Source: Bacteroidota bacterium
GTDB taxonomy: Bacteria; Bacteroidota; Bacteroidia; M30B66
Direction of reading: 5' to 3'
Length of the DNA: 6,143 bases
Assembly (NCBI GenBank): GCA_947497195.1
Contig: CANMGM010000150.1
Location: 1 to 6,143 of the forward strand
Below the pieces are notes generated by a model, which made no database searches, had not been told where the DNA came from, and saw only the letters and a list, made by a program, of their open reading frames with translations. Both the position numbers and the translations under genes were made by a program. Below, piece after piece: positions 1-6,143 of this stretch; the stretch's first letter is position 1; every line of letters starts with the position of its first letter.

Positions 1-808
1 CGGCCATCTCGCCAACACACACAGAGGTAGGAAGTGTAAATGTAGCGGTTGGAGGAGCCGAAACACTGATGTTCTGACTTGTTGAAGCCGAGCAACCGCC
101 CGCATTAACCGTCAATCCGATGGTTTTCGTGCCGGCACTGCCATACGAAACGGTATGCGGGCCAACACCGCTAGCCGTCATAGGCACTGCACCCATTCCA
201 AACGTCCAATTGTATGTTGCGCCCGCGGCTGCAGAACCCGTAAACGTTACTGTTGCATTGCTTTGTGCGCAAACCGGATTGGGATTCACGCTGAACGATG
301 CTACTGGAGCGGCATTGACGGTTACAGTTGTCGTTGTTGTACTGCTGCATGCTCCACTTGTAACCGTGAGCGATAATGTTTTTGTTCCGGTTGTGCTCCA
401 TGAAACCGCATGCGGACCGGCGGTATTGGCCGTTGCAGGTGTTGCGCCCGAACCAAAATCCCATAAATAGGTTGCACCGGCTACAGCAGAACCTGTGTAG
501 GTAATGGTTGAATTTGTTCCGATACAAGCCGTTGCCGGAGCTGTAAACGTTGAAGTAGGCGGAGCAGTTATAACCACGTTTTGAGTAAGCGTTCCGGGTG
601 AGCATCCTGCAGCACTTGGTGTTACTGTTAACGTTACCGGATAGGTTCCCGGTGTATTCCATGTGCTGGATGCTGATGCCAAGGCGTTAGCAGTTGCAGG
701 TGTGCCCGAACCAAATGTCCACGCATACGAACCCACTGCACCACCTGTGTATGAAAAGTTTGCAGGTTGCCCCGCACATACGGGCGAAGGAACGCTGAAA
801 TTGGCACT
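1..808 (-). repeat. Tandem PKD-like repeats, three complete and one partial
   Basis: Within the left-hand gene the protein repeats with a period of 84, 84 and 85 residues. Unit 1 is residues 310-393 (bases 808-557), unit 2 is 394-477 (556-305), unit 3 is 478-562 (304-50), and unit 4 starts at 563 and is cut by the window edge. Each unit opens with an aromatic strand (ANF, STF, ASF, ATF), then a Cys, then a PKD signature W-[TD]-F-G at W339, W425 and W510. It then has a G-T-[YK]-x-[VL] strand, a second Cys, and a [TS/N]APP-type linker. Some DNA is still near-identical between units: gcccgaaccaaa occurs at 446-457 and 704-715 on the plus strand, as expected for tandem duplication. PKD domains are beta-sandwich spacers found in extracellular proteins. 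Confidence 0.85.
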
Positions 809-1735
809 CGCGGCACCGCCTATCGAAACATCCAAGGTGTCGTACAAAACTAGATTGCTGCACTGAAACGTAATGCGCCCGATTAACCGTGTTAGTCCGG
901 GCCCATTGATCGTAGCTGTTGTTGTACTTCCGGTGCCAATAGGCGCTCCGTTTGAAGTCCAGTTTACTGTATATGAACCCGGCCCGTTTGGCGAATAGCG
1001 TTTGGCCTCGTTGTTAGCTGTCCAAACCGCGGCATTGCGCCCGGGAACAGCAAAAGCCTGCGTTCCGGCCAGATTGTGCAAGCCCTGTGTTGCATTCCCA
1101 CCTGCCCAAGCCATGCAGGTTGGTTTACTTGTTATGTGGTTTTCGATAACATTGGTGCTTTCGTAAATTACAATTTGAAAAGTCGATTTTAATGCGGTGC
1201 ACTGATAAAATGGAACATTCAACCATTGCACAACCAATCGGCGGTAGGGCGCAACGCCTTGTGTTTGAAATTTAATATATGGACCGCCAGCAACGCCTGG
1301 ATTGAAATCCATCCAAGGCCCCATGATGCAATTGCGCGGAACAAACATGTTATTACTCGGAATAGTGTTGGCCGTAAATGCACGCGTCATTCCTGGCGAA
1401 AAGCCTATCCAACCATTAGAGCCGATGTAAAACTGGGTGTATGCATTGCCGAAAAAACAAAATTGAAAACCAATTGCGTAAGGGCCCAATACCGTATCGT
1501 CGGGCATGGTAACATTGGTTCCAACAGGCATCGGATATGGTGCAAATGGAATGTCTGAAATGCCGTATGAAGTTGTACCGGCAAATGCATTTGAAACATT
1601 CGAAGAAAGGTTGATGGTGCTGCCCGCACAAACCGAAGTGGTTCCCGACGGACTAATTGTGAAGCCCGGATTTTGAGCAATGATCGCCGGTAAAGAGGCG
1701 ATCCAAAAAAGAAAAATCAGGTAAGCCTGTTTCAT
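1..1735 (-). CDS. Secreted PKD-repeat surface protein, 3' end outside window
   Basis: My codon-by-codon reading of the minus strand from the ATG at 1735 to base 1 gives 578 codons with no stop, so the protein continues beyond the left edge. Residues 1-20 form a signal peptide with a hydrophobic stretch from about residue 4 to 19 and probable cleavage in IIA|QNP. Residues about 59-240 form a compact domain with aromatic/Gly-rich motifs (FCFFGNAY, YIGSNGWIGF, GPWMDFNPG) and an NEAKRYSPNG exit. It resembles the N-terminal domain of many Bacteroidota surface proteins. Residues about 245-307 look Ig-like, and PKD-like repeats begin near 310. No SD sequence precedes the ATG, but the signal peptide fixes the start. 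Function is unknown: an extracellular adhesin or structural protein is plausible. The fold suggests a T9SS client, an inference because the C-terminal sorting domain is off-window. The gene looks richer in G+C than its neighbours. Confidence 0.9.
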   Translation of the reverse strand, partial: MKQAYLIFLFWIASLPAIIAQNPGFTISPSGTTSVCAGSTINLSSNVSNAFAGTTSYGISDIPFAPYPMPVGTNVTMPDDTVLGPYAIGFQFCFFGNAYTQFYIGSNGWIGFSPGMTRAFTANTIPSNNMFVPRNCIMGPWMDFNPGVAGGPYIKFQTQGVAPYRRLVVQWLNVPFYQCTALKSTFQIVIYESTNVIENHITSKPTCMAWAGGNATQGLHNLAGTQAFAVPGRNAAVWTANNEAKRYSPNGPGSYTVNWTSNGAPIGTGSTTTATINGPGLTRLIGRITFQCSNLVLYDTLDVSIGGAASANFSVPSPVCAGQPANFSYTGGAVGSYAWTFGSGTPATANALASASSTWNTPGTYPVTLTVTPSAAGCSPGTLTQNVVITAPPTSTFTAPATACIGTNSTITYTGSAVAGATYLWDFGSGATPATANTAGPHAVSWSTTGTKTLSLTVTSGACSSTTTTTVTVNAAPVASFSVNPNPVCAQSNATVTFTGSAAAGATYNWTFGMGAVPMTASGVGPHTVSYGSAGTKTIGLTVNAGGCSASTSQNISVSAPPTATFTLPTSVCVGEMA

Positions 1736-1979
1736 GCATATGGGGTATGTTGAGATTGCACGCATTTGCATTACAAATAACGTATTGCCCCTGCATTCAG
1801 ATTAGCTCAAGCCCTATGAAACATTACCCATGTAAGGTAAACCTGAAATCAAAGACCCCATCCCGGCAATTACCTGATTTAATAAGCAAAAACGCAAGGG
1901 CGAATCAATAATCATCCTGTAAGGAAAATCAGGCAGGTGTAATTTTTTAAAATTCTATTTTCCGGGTGGGTATGTCCCT
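1736..1979. other. Non-coding gap between ispF and the PKD-repeat gene
   Basis: These 244 bases lie between the ispF stop and the next start on the same strand. I find no reading frame of interest and no GC-rich hairpin followed by a U-run that would make a standard intrinsic terminator. On the minus strand no perfect TAnnTTTG box is present; the nearest is GTTATTTG at 1781-1774, which lacks the leading TA. The gap contains the weak inverted repeat listed separately. Whether the PKD-repeat gene has its own promoter or is read through from ispF cannot be settled here. Confidence 0.6.
1873..1933. repeat. 8-bp inverted repeat enclosing a small hairpin
   Basis: CCTGATTT at 1873-1880 is perfectly complementary to AAATCAGG at 1926-1933, with 45 bases between. 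Inside lies a shorter dyad, TCCT-GTA-AGGA, at 1915-1925. The two can partly stack in a folded RNA of either strand. There is no U-run beside it, so it does not read as a terminator. It may be a weak RNA structure, a protein-binding dyad, or chance in AT-rich DNA. Confidence 0.25.
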
Positions 1980-2462
1980 CTACCCTTTATACAAAAGACA
2001 AACAGCATAGGCAACAACACCTTCTTCCCTGCCTATAAATCCCATTTTCTCGTTGGTAGTTGCCTTTATGGAAATCAATTCTTCGGCAATACCGAGACAT
2101 GATGCTAAGACCCGCTGCATTTCCGGAATATGCGGTTTAATTTTAGGCTGTTCGAGGATAAGTGTAGTGTCGATATTACCTATGTTCCAACCATGCTGAA
2201 GAACGAGGTCATTTACGCTGCGAAGCAAAATCGTAGAATCAATATTCTTAAATTGATTATCCGTATCGGGGAAATGTTTGCCAATATCGCCCAAGTTTGC
2301 CGCACCAAGCAAGGCATCACAAATTGCGTGAATCAGCACATCGGCGTCTGAATGCCCATCGGGCCCAAGGTGATATTCAAGGCGAACTCCACCCAAAATC
2401 ATGGGCCTGCCTTCTGCCAAGCGATGCACATCGACACCCTGGCCGACTCTAAACGGGAACAT
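1980..2462 (-). CDS. ispF: 2-C-methyl-D-erythritol 2,4-cyclodiphosphate synthase
   Basis: The product is 160 residues, the usual length for IspF. This cytoplasmic enzyme of the MEP (non-mevalonate) isoprenoid pathway cyclises CDP-methylerythritol 2-phosphate to methylerythritol 2,4-cyclodiphosphate, releasing CMP. The family motifs are intact: GVDVHRL near the N-terminus with metal ligands D11 and H13, GHSDADVLIHAICDALLGA (36-54) with the third metal ligand H45, GDIGKHFPDTD (58-68), and the C-terminal signature KATTNEKMGFIGREEG (133-148) that contributes to the nucleotide site. The family works as a homotrimer with active sites at subunit interfaces. The ATG at 2462 shares its A with the last base of the porV stop codon (TAATG), which supports this start and suggests translational coupling. 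The gene ends with TAG at 1980. No other isoprenoid gene is in the window. Confidence 0.98.
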   Translation of the reverse strand: MFPFRVGQGVDVHRLAEGRPMILGGVRLEYHLGPDGHSDADVLIHAICDALLGAANLGDIGKHFPDTDNQFKNIDSTILLRSVNDLVLQHGWNIGNIDTTLILEQPKIKPHIPEMQRVLASCLGIAEELISIKATTNEKMGFIGREEGVVAYAVCLLYKG

Positions 2463-2479
2463 TATTCTTTTTTATCGGC
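2460..2479 (-). promoter_or_regulatory. porV stop / ispF start overlap (TAATG)
   Basis: On the minus strand the last porV codons run GAT AAA AAA GAA and then TAATG. The TAA ends porV and the ATG, sharing one base, starts ispF. No Shine-Dalgarno sequence precedes the ATG; the A-rich tract AAAAAAGAA just upstream is typical of Bacteroidota initiation sites. The arrangement favours re-initiation by ribosomes finishing porV, so IspF output would follow PorV translation. The overlap is seen directly; coupling is inferred. Confidence 0.75.
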
Positions 2480-3718
2480 ATTCTGATTTTGGAAGGCACC
2501 GAAATCAAATTGCAATGTAAATCGAATCGTATTTTCGAGTGGGTTTCGTTGTTGCGTAGGAATTAAATACGCCAAATCGAGTGTAAAAACATTGAACCGC
2601 ACCCCTGCGCCTAATGTAAAATAACGGCGATTCCCTTTTGTTGCGTGTTCATTGAAATACCCTGCACGAACACCGAAAAGATTATTGTACATGTATTCAA
2701 CACCTCCGCATATATTTACCTCGCGCATTTCTTCCTGTAAAACATTCAGCGAACCATCCGCCTTAGGAACACCCGGTGCATCATAAAAAGATTGCAACAT
2801 GCCCGATACAACGCCAACATTTGGATCTTTACCGGCAATGATTTTGCCGTCTGCAATAATTGGAGGCGACGGTACAAGTAGTTTATTAAAATCAAGTAAA
2901 ACCGTAAAGGCATTATAATCGTCGAGCTTTAACTTTAAACTATTTCCAAGTCGAAGATTGGTAGGTAAAAAGTCGCGGTCTGCTGATTTTGTATAAGAAA
3001 TTTTAGCTCCAATGTTTGAGATATTGGTTGCAAATGAATACGTAGCATCCTTATCTCCCAATTCAAGTTCGTCGTTAACGTAATAAGCTGATAAATCTGC
3101 TGCCACCGATTGACCTGGAAAACTCGGAGTACCTTGCACGTCTATTCCACCCGTTAGATTGGAAAAGATATACCGCATCGCAATGCCCCCACTCCATCTA
3201 TCGCTGAATTGACGGGCATAGGCAAAGTCGACAGCAAATTCATTGGGATTAAACTGGCCAGTAACATTTCCAATAACATCGGTAAAAACGATATTTCCCA
3301 AGGAAAAATACCGCAATGATCCTCCAATCGTCTGACGATTCTTCATCTTCTTATACCACGAAAGGTAGCCCAAATTGATATCAGGAACCAATTGGCGCAG
3401 CCAGGGAATGTAAGACAGTGAAATCCCCGAAGAACCCTCAATGTTGGCGAGCTTTGCAGGACACCAATGAATAGAATTGGCATCCGGCGAAAGAGCAGCT
3501 CCGGCATCTCCCATGGCTCCAGCACGTGCATCGGGAGAAATCATAAGTAGCGGAACCGCTGTTGTTATCGTGTTTAGAAATTGACCGTTTGCACTACCAT
3601 TTATTTGATAGGTAGACCCATCAGGACCCGTTATGTTGAAAAGTGTTTGTCCACTAAGGCTTGACATGAGGAACAGCGAACAAACAGCTATTCCCAATTT
3701 TGCTTTTTCCCTATTCAT
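2462..3718 (-). CDS. porV: Type IX secretion system outer-membrane protein PorV
   Basis: PorV (LptO) is an outer-membrane beta-barrel of the T9SS. It binds the C-terminal signal of cargo leaving the SprA/Sov translocon and carries it to the PorU sortase in the attachment complex. The start chosen, ATG at 3718, gives 418 residues with a clear signal peptide (basic MNREKAK, hydrophobic core 8-21, likely cleavage in LSG|QT). An ATG 27 codons upstream, at 3799, would bury that peptide behind a charged extension and is rejected. Family hallmarks include AVPLLMISPDARAGAMGDAG (54-73), SPDANSIHWCPAKLA just after it, alternating beta-strand segments through the body, and a C-terminal strand region YLIPTQQRNPLENTIRFTL. 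The HW-C-PAK position carries Cys86 where I recall Asn being usual. The gene follows porU on the same strand with a 103-bp gap and overlaps ispF. Confidence 0.96.
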   Translation of the reverse strand: MNREKAKLGIAVCSLFLMSSLSGQTLFNITGPDGSTYQINGSANGQFLNTITTAVPLLMISPDARAGAMGDAGAALSPDANSIHWCPAKLANIEGSSGISLSYIPWLRQLVPDINLGYLSWYKKMKNRQTIGGSLRYFSLGNIVFTDVIGNVTGQFNPNEFAVDFAYARQFSDRWSGGIAMRYIFSNLTGGIDVQGTPSFPGQSVAADLSAYYVNDELELGDKDATYSFATNISNIGAKISYTKSADRDFLPTNLRLGNSLKLKLDDYNAFTVLLDFNKLLVPSPPIIADGKIIAGKDPNVGVVSGMLQSFYDAPGVPKADGSLNVLQEEMREVNICGGVEYMYNNLFGVRAGYFNEHATKGNRRYFTLGAGVRFNVFTLDLAYLIPTQQRNPLENTIRFTLQFDFGAFQNQNADKKE

Positions 3719-3737
3719 CGGTATTTTGTTTCGTTGG

Positions 3738-3745
3738 CAAATATA
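3738..3745 (-). promoter_or_regulatory. Candidate Bacteroidota -7 promoter box upstream of porV
   Basis: The minus-strand octamer TATATTTG matches the Bacteroidota primary sigma-factor -7 consensus TAnnTTTG exactly. It sits 19 bases before the porV ATG at 3718, so a transcript starting just downstream would have a leader of only about 10-15 bases. The expected -33 TTTG about 19-21 bases further upstream is missing; the nearest TTTG is at 3782-3779, 33 bases from the box, which is too far. It could therefore be a weak internal promoter in the porU-porV gap (3719-3821) or a chance match in AT-rich DNA. Confidence 0.35.
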
Positions 3746-3821
3746 GCATTTCAGTTTTTCGATTGCGCGAATCTTTTGCAAATCGAAATAACGTTTCAAA
3801 ATTCAATTCATTGCCCTTACG

Positions 3822-6143
3822 TTAATTTAAAATAACAAGTTTCTCAATTTTTTCTGCCGACTTCCCATCTTCGGTCGAAACCTTAAGCCTGTATACATAT
3901 ACACCTCGACCTATTTTGTCTCCATAATCATCGCGGCCGTCCCAAACTATAGGCTCAGATCTGTAGCCACTTGTAAACTGGCTTGATCGCAGTGTTTTAA
4001 CAATTTTGCCGGAAACAGAAAATATCTGTACTTCTACATCGACGCTAACTCCCGGTTGATTGTATTCAAAGAAAAACTGGGTGAACGTGCTGAATGGATT
4101 CGGGTAATTCAACACGTGACTCAATGCGAGTTCTTCATTTTCGACAACTACGAAATCAATTGAAGCAGTACTCGAATTGTTAGCCACATCCCACACTTTT
4201 AAGGTGAGCGTGTGAGGCCCAGGCTCCAAATCCTTAAACGGATATCGAATTTTTCCTTTTTTGTAATTATCAAGTTCCGCTTCAAAAAAGTCGTTGAGAA
4301 TAAACGGCGAGCCCGTATTACCGTCTAGAATGGCCGTAATGTCGTGCCCAATTCCGGTACCAACAGTATTTATTCCAAAATCATCTTCCACAAGCGCGAA
4401 TAAATCCGGATTCTCATCTGTCATTCCGCCACTTACGAACCGCTCGTTGTTCATGTAAAGCCGAACCTCAGGGCCCTTGTCATCATTAACCGGATTACTG
4501 CTGAAGCCTCCCACAACCACATTGGTTAATGCGCCATTGGCATCGAGCAGCGAGCCGTTTTTTCTTGCGTAATAGCTTATTTTCCCTAATCCGTATTCGA
4601 GTTGTATGTCTTTGGGAACAACGAAACTGAAGGTAAATCGACCATTGGTAATGCTTGCCGGGCCCTTGAAAATGATATTTTTCTGAAGATTAAAATTAAT
4701 CTGCGTTGAAGAAGGGTCGTTGCGTAATGTAAATGCCGATAATGACTTATCGAAAACCGTGGGCTCTAAAATACCATTAAAATCTGTTGCCGGATTTACT
4801 CCGTCGGCGCTCACAAAACCCTCCACGGTAACAAACTCCAGAGCCGAAAGGGTGTCGGGGAACTGAGCTGCAGATTTACCATTTACAGCGGTTGTAACAA
4901 CCTGATAACGCGGATAAGCCAACTTCATCGCGGGGTCTCCCAATAAAGCAAAACTTCTGTTATTAAACGATGATCCGGTTCTGTTTTTAGCTCCCCTGAA
5001 GATATCGCCAAGTGTTTGATATTCGCCATCAACCTTGGCCAGAATCGTATCCATTACATTGCGATTTATCGCTTCATTGGAGGTCGAAAAGGTGAGTCGA
5101 ACCGTAGTAAACAAGGCTACACTACCTCCTTTGGGGTTTAGAATAACATACTCTCCGGCAGACGTAAAGTCGGGATCGTCGAAACGGCTAAATTCGCAGG
5201 TTGCAGTTAAAAACAGTGGTAATTTGGTATAGTTCTCCCATTCCTGTATCTGATCAATCGTAACAACCCGCTCAAGTGCCAACCCCTCTTCTCCCCCATG
5301 ACCAGCATAGTTGATCATAAGCGCACCCTTGTCGACACGGGTGTTGATTGCCTGATTTACCAAGGGGTAATTCTGTCCGCCCGCTCCTGTTTCCTGCTGA
5401 AATGCATCCAGGTAAATTTTATCAACATTAAACTCAGGGTGATTGTTGCTGATAATTCCGGAAACCAATTCGGCCTGTTCAACATGATCCGAATTATCTT
5501 CATCATCTGCCACAAAGCACAATATATTTCTCCAGTCGCCCATGCAATCGGTTGAGGTGCTGTAATGAATAATTTTATCAATCATTGCATCGGCTTCTTC
5601 TGCACTCGAAGCAGGGAGTCTTCCAATTCCAATATCTAAAGATCCGGCATTCGCCGATTGGATTGTAGTGCCCTCCGTCGGATCGAGAAGTCCGAAAAAA
5701 TCATCCGATGCATAAGAACCTATGGGACTTAATGACTCGACCGATTGATATGTAGGAAGAAAATTGGTCGAGCCGGCGTAAATAGACTTAGGCTTATACG
5801 TTCCATCCCCAAGAAGTAAAAGGTATTTTAGTGCATCTTCATTGGTCGTGCCGCGCTCATAAAACATCCGCATAAAATTGCGAATCCCTGCTATATCTGC
5901 CTTGCCAGATGAAAATTCGTTAAAAACAGTTCTGTCTTCAACAACATGGACGCTGTATCCTTCCCAGTTTCGGTGATGCTGGGCCAAAACATTCGCCTGA
6001 GCAAGCAAATTTTTGGGCGCAACTATAATAAGGTCTGCCTGCGAAAGTCCATGCAAATTTTGATTAGCCAAACGTCCGCCACTTATGGGTGATGGAAATT
6101 GAGCTGATGCATAGTTTACAGCAACAAACTGACGCAACGTATC
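3822..6143 (-). CDS. porU: Type IX secretion system sortase PorU, 5' end outside window
   Basis: The frame is open to the right edge, giving 773 visible codons and a TAA at 3822-3824. A TTG at 6137 is in frame but is not the true start, since coding continues upstream and full PorU proteins are roughly 1,100-1,300 residues. PorU is a surface C25 (gingipain-family) cysteine peptidase that removes the C-terminal signal of T9SS cargo and joins the cargo to lipopolysaccharide. Counting from the TTG codon, the peptidase spans about 30-410, with LLLLGDGTYK (106-115), SDDFFG (144-149), IGRLP, the catalytic His in YAGHGGEEG (His280, bases 5300-5298) and the catalytic Cys in TATCEF (Cys314, bases 5198-5196). 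Beta-sandwich segments follow (about 420-670). The last 100 residues are a FlgD/CTD-like domain with NYPNPF (677-682) and WDGRDDYGDKIGRGVYVYRL (732-751). PorU is known to keep its own C-terminal domain. Both catalytic residues are present, so it looks active. Confidence 0.96.
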   Translation of the reverse strand, partial: DTLRQFVAVNYASAQFPSPISGGRLANQNLHGLSQADLIIVAPKNLLAQANVLAQHHRNWEGYSVHVVEDRTVFNEFSSGKADIAGIRNFMRMFYERGTTNEDALKYLLLLGDGTYKPKSIYAGSTNFLPTYQSVESLSPIGSYASDDFFGLLDPTEGTTIQSANAGSLDIGIGRLPASSAEEADAMIDKIIHYSTSTDCMGDWRNILCFVADDEDNSDHVEQAELVSGIISNNHPEFNVDKIYLDAFQQETGAGGQNYPLVNQAINTRVDKGALMINYAGHGGEEGLALERVVTIDQIQEWENYTKLPLFLTATCEFSRFDDPDFTSAGEYVILNPKGGSVALFTTVRLTFSTSNEAINRNVMDTILAKVDGEYQTLGDIFRGAKNRTGSSFNNRSFALLGDPAMKLAYPRYQVVTTAVNGKSAAQFPDTLSALEFVTVEGFVSADGVNPATDFNGILEPTVFDKSLSAFTLRNDPSSTQINFNLQKNIIFKGPASITNGRFTFSFVVPKDIQLEYGLGKISYYARKNGSLLDANGALTNVVVGGFSSNPVNDDKGPEVRLYMNNERFVSGGMTDENPDLFALVEDDFGINTVGTGIGHDITAILDGNTGSPFILNDFFEAELDNYKKGKIRYPFKDLEPGPHTLTLKVWDVANNSSTASIDFVVVENEELALSHVLNYPNPFSTFTQFFFEYNQPGVSVDVEVQIFSVSGKIVKTLRSSQFTSGYRSEPIVWDGRDDYGDKIGRGVYVYRLKVSTEDGKSAEKIEKLVILN

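Noticed and set aside
120..866. Several open frames on the plus strand and in other minus frames across 120-866 and 1226-1680
   Set aside because: They are shadows of the 578-codon minus-strand frame. Their translations are rich in Cys, Arg and Asn or are low-complexity, with no recognisable domain, whereas the minus-strand frame has a signal peptide and regular PKD repeats.
1..1735. Horizontal transfer of the PKD-repeat gene because of its apparently higher G+C
   Set aside because: Sample lines differ (about 58% G+C at 181-240 against about 42% at 3301-3360), but Thr, Ala, Gly and Pro codons are GC-rich and the repeats are biased to these residues, so composition alone is not evidence of transfer.
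1774..1781. GTTATTTG (minus strand) as the promoter of the PKD-repeat gene
   Set aside because: It lacks the TA of the TAnnTTTG box and has no TTTG at the right distance upstream.
1941..1954. AATTTTTTAAAATT palindrome as a terminator
   Set aside because: It is entirely A/T with a two-base loop and no GC stem; such runs are common in AT-rich spacers.
1968..1985. GGGTA...TACCC hairpin over the ispF stop as a terminator
   Set aside because: The stem is five pairs with an 8-base loop and is followed on the minus strand by ACCCGGAAAATAG, not a U-run.
2460..2475. Programmed -1 frameshift on the A-run (AAA AAA G) fusing PorV to IspF
   Set aside because: A -1 slip would indeed enter the ispF frame without a stop, but the phasing is AAA AAA G rather than the efficient A AAA AAG. 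A fused product would also put a cytoplasmic enzyme on an outer-membrane protein. TAATG re-initiation explains the layout.
3719..3799. Upstream in-frame ATG at 3799 as the porV start
   Set aside because: It adds 27 residues of charged, non-secretory sequence ahead of an obvious signal peptide, and it would place the start upstream of the only promoter-like box. The ATG at 3718 fits the family better.
6135..6137. TTG as the porU start codon
   Set aside because: The frame stays open to the window edge and the N-terminal several hundred residues typical of PorU are missing, so the codon is internal.

Overview
The window comes from a bacterium of the phylum Bacteroidota. It carries two diagnostic parts of the type IX secretion system (T9SS), porU and porV, which are restricted to that phylum. 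It also shows phylum-typical translation signals: A-rich leaders without a Shine-Dalgarno sequence, and one match to the Bacteroidota -7 promoter box. I cannot resolve class or genus from the sequence alone.

All recognised genes lie on the minus strand and read from right to left. From 6143 to 3822 is the C-terminal 773 codons of porU, the T9SS sortase; its 5' part lies outside the window. After a 103-bp gap comes porV (3718 to 2462), the outer-membrane cargo-carrier barrel of the T9SS attachment complex. Its stop codon overlaps by one base (TAATG) the start of ispF (2462 to 1980), a MEP-pathway isoprenoid enzyme. A 244-bp non-coding gap follows (1979 to 1736) in which I find no convincing terminator or promoter. 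From 1735 to the left edge runs a single uninterrupted reading frame of 578 codons with no stop in the window. It encodes a secreted, Thr/Ala/Gly-rich protein with a signal peptide, an N-terminal beta-rich domain, an Ig-like segment and at least three and a half PKD-like repeats of 84-85 residues. Its 3' end is outside the window.

PorV receives cargo leaving the SprA/Sov translocon and delivers it to PorU, which removes the C-terminal signal and attaches the cargo to the cell surface. The PKD-repeat protein at the left has the architecture of a T9SS client, but its C-terminus, where a sorting domain would sit, is not visible. IspF is a cytoplasmic housekeeping enzyme with no evident functional link to secretion; the overlap suggests it is co-translated with porV. 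I see no RNA genes, CRISPR arrays, insertion sequences or phage genes. This is a conserved core locus next to a variable surface-protein gene, and I do not see a wholly new system here.
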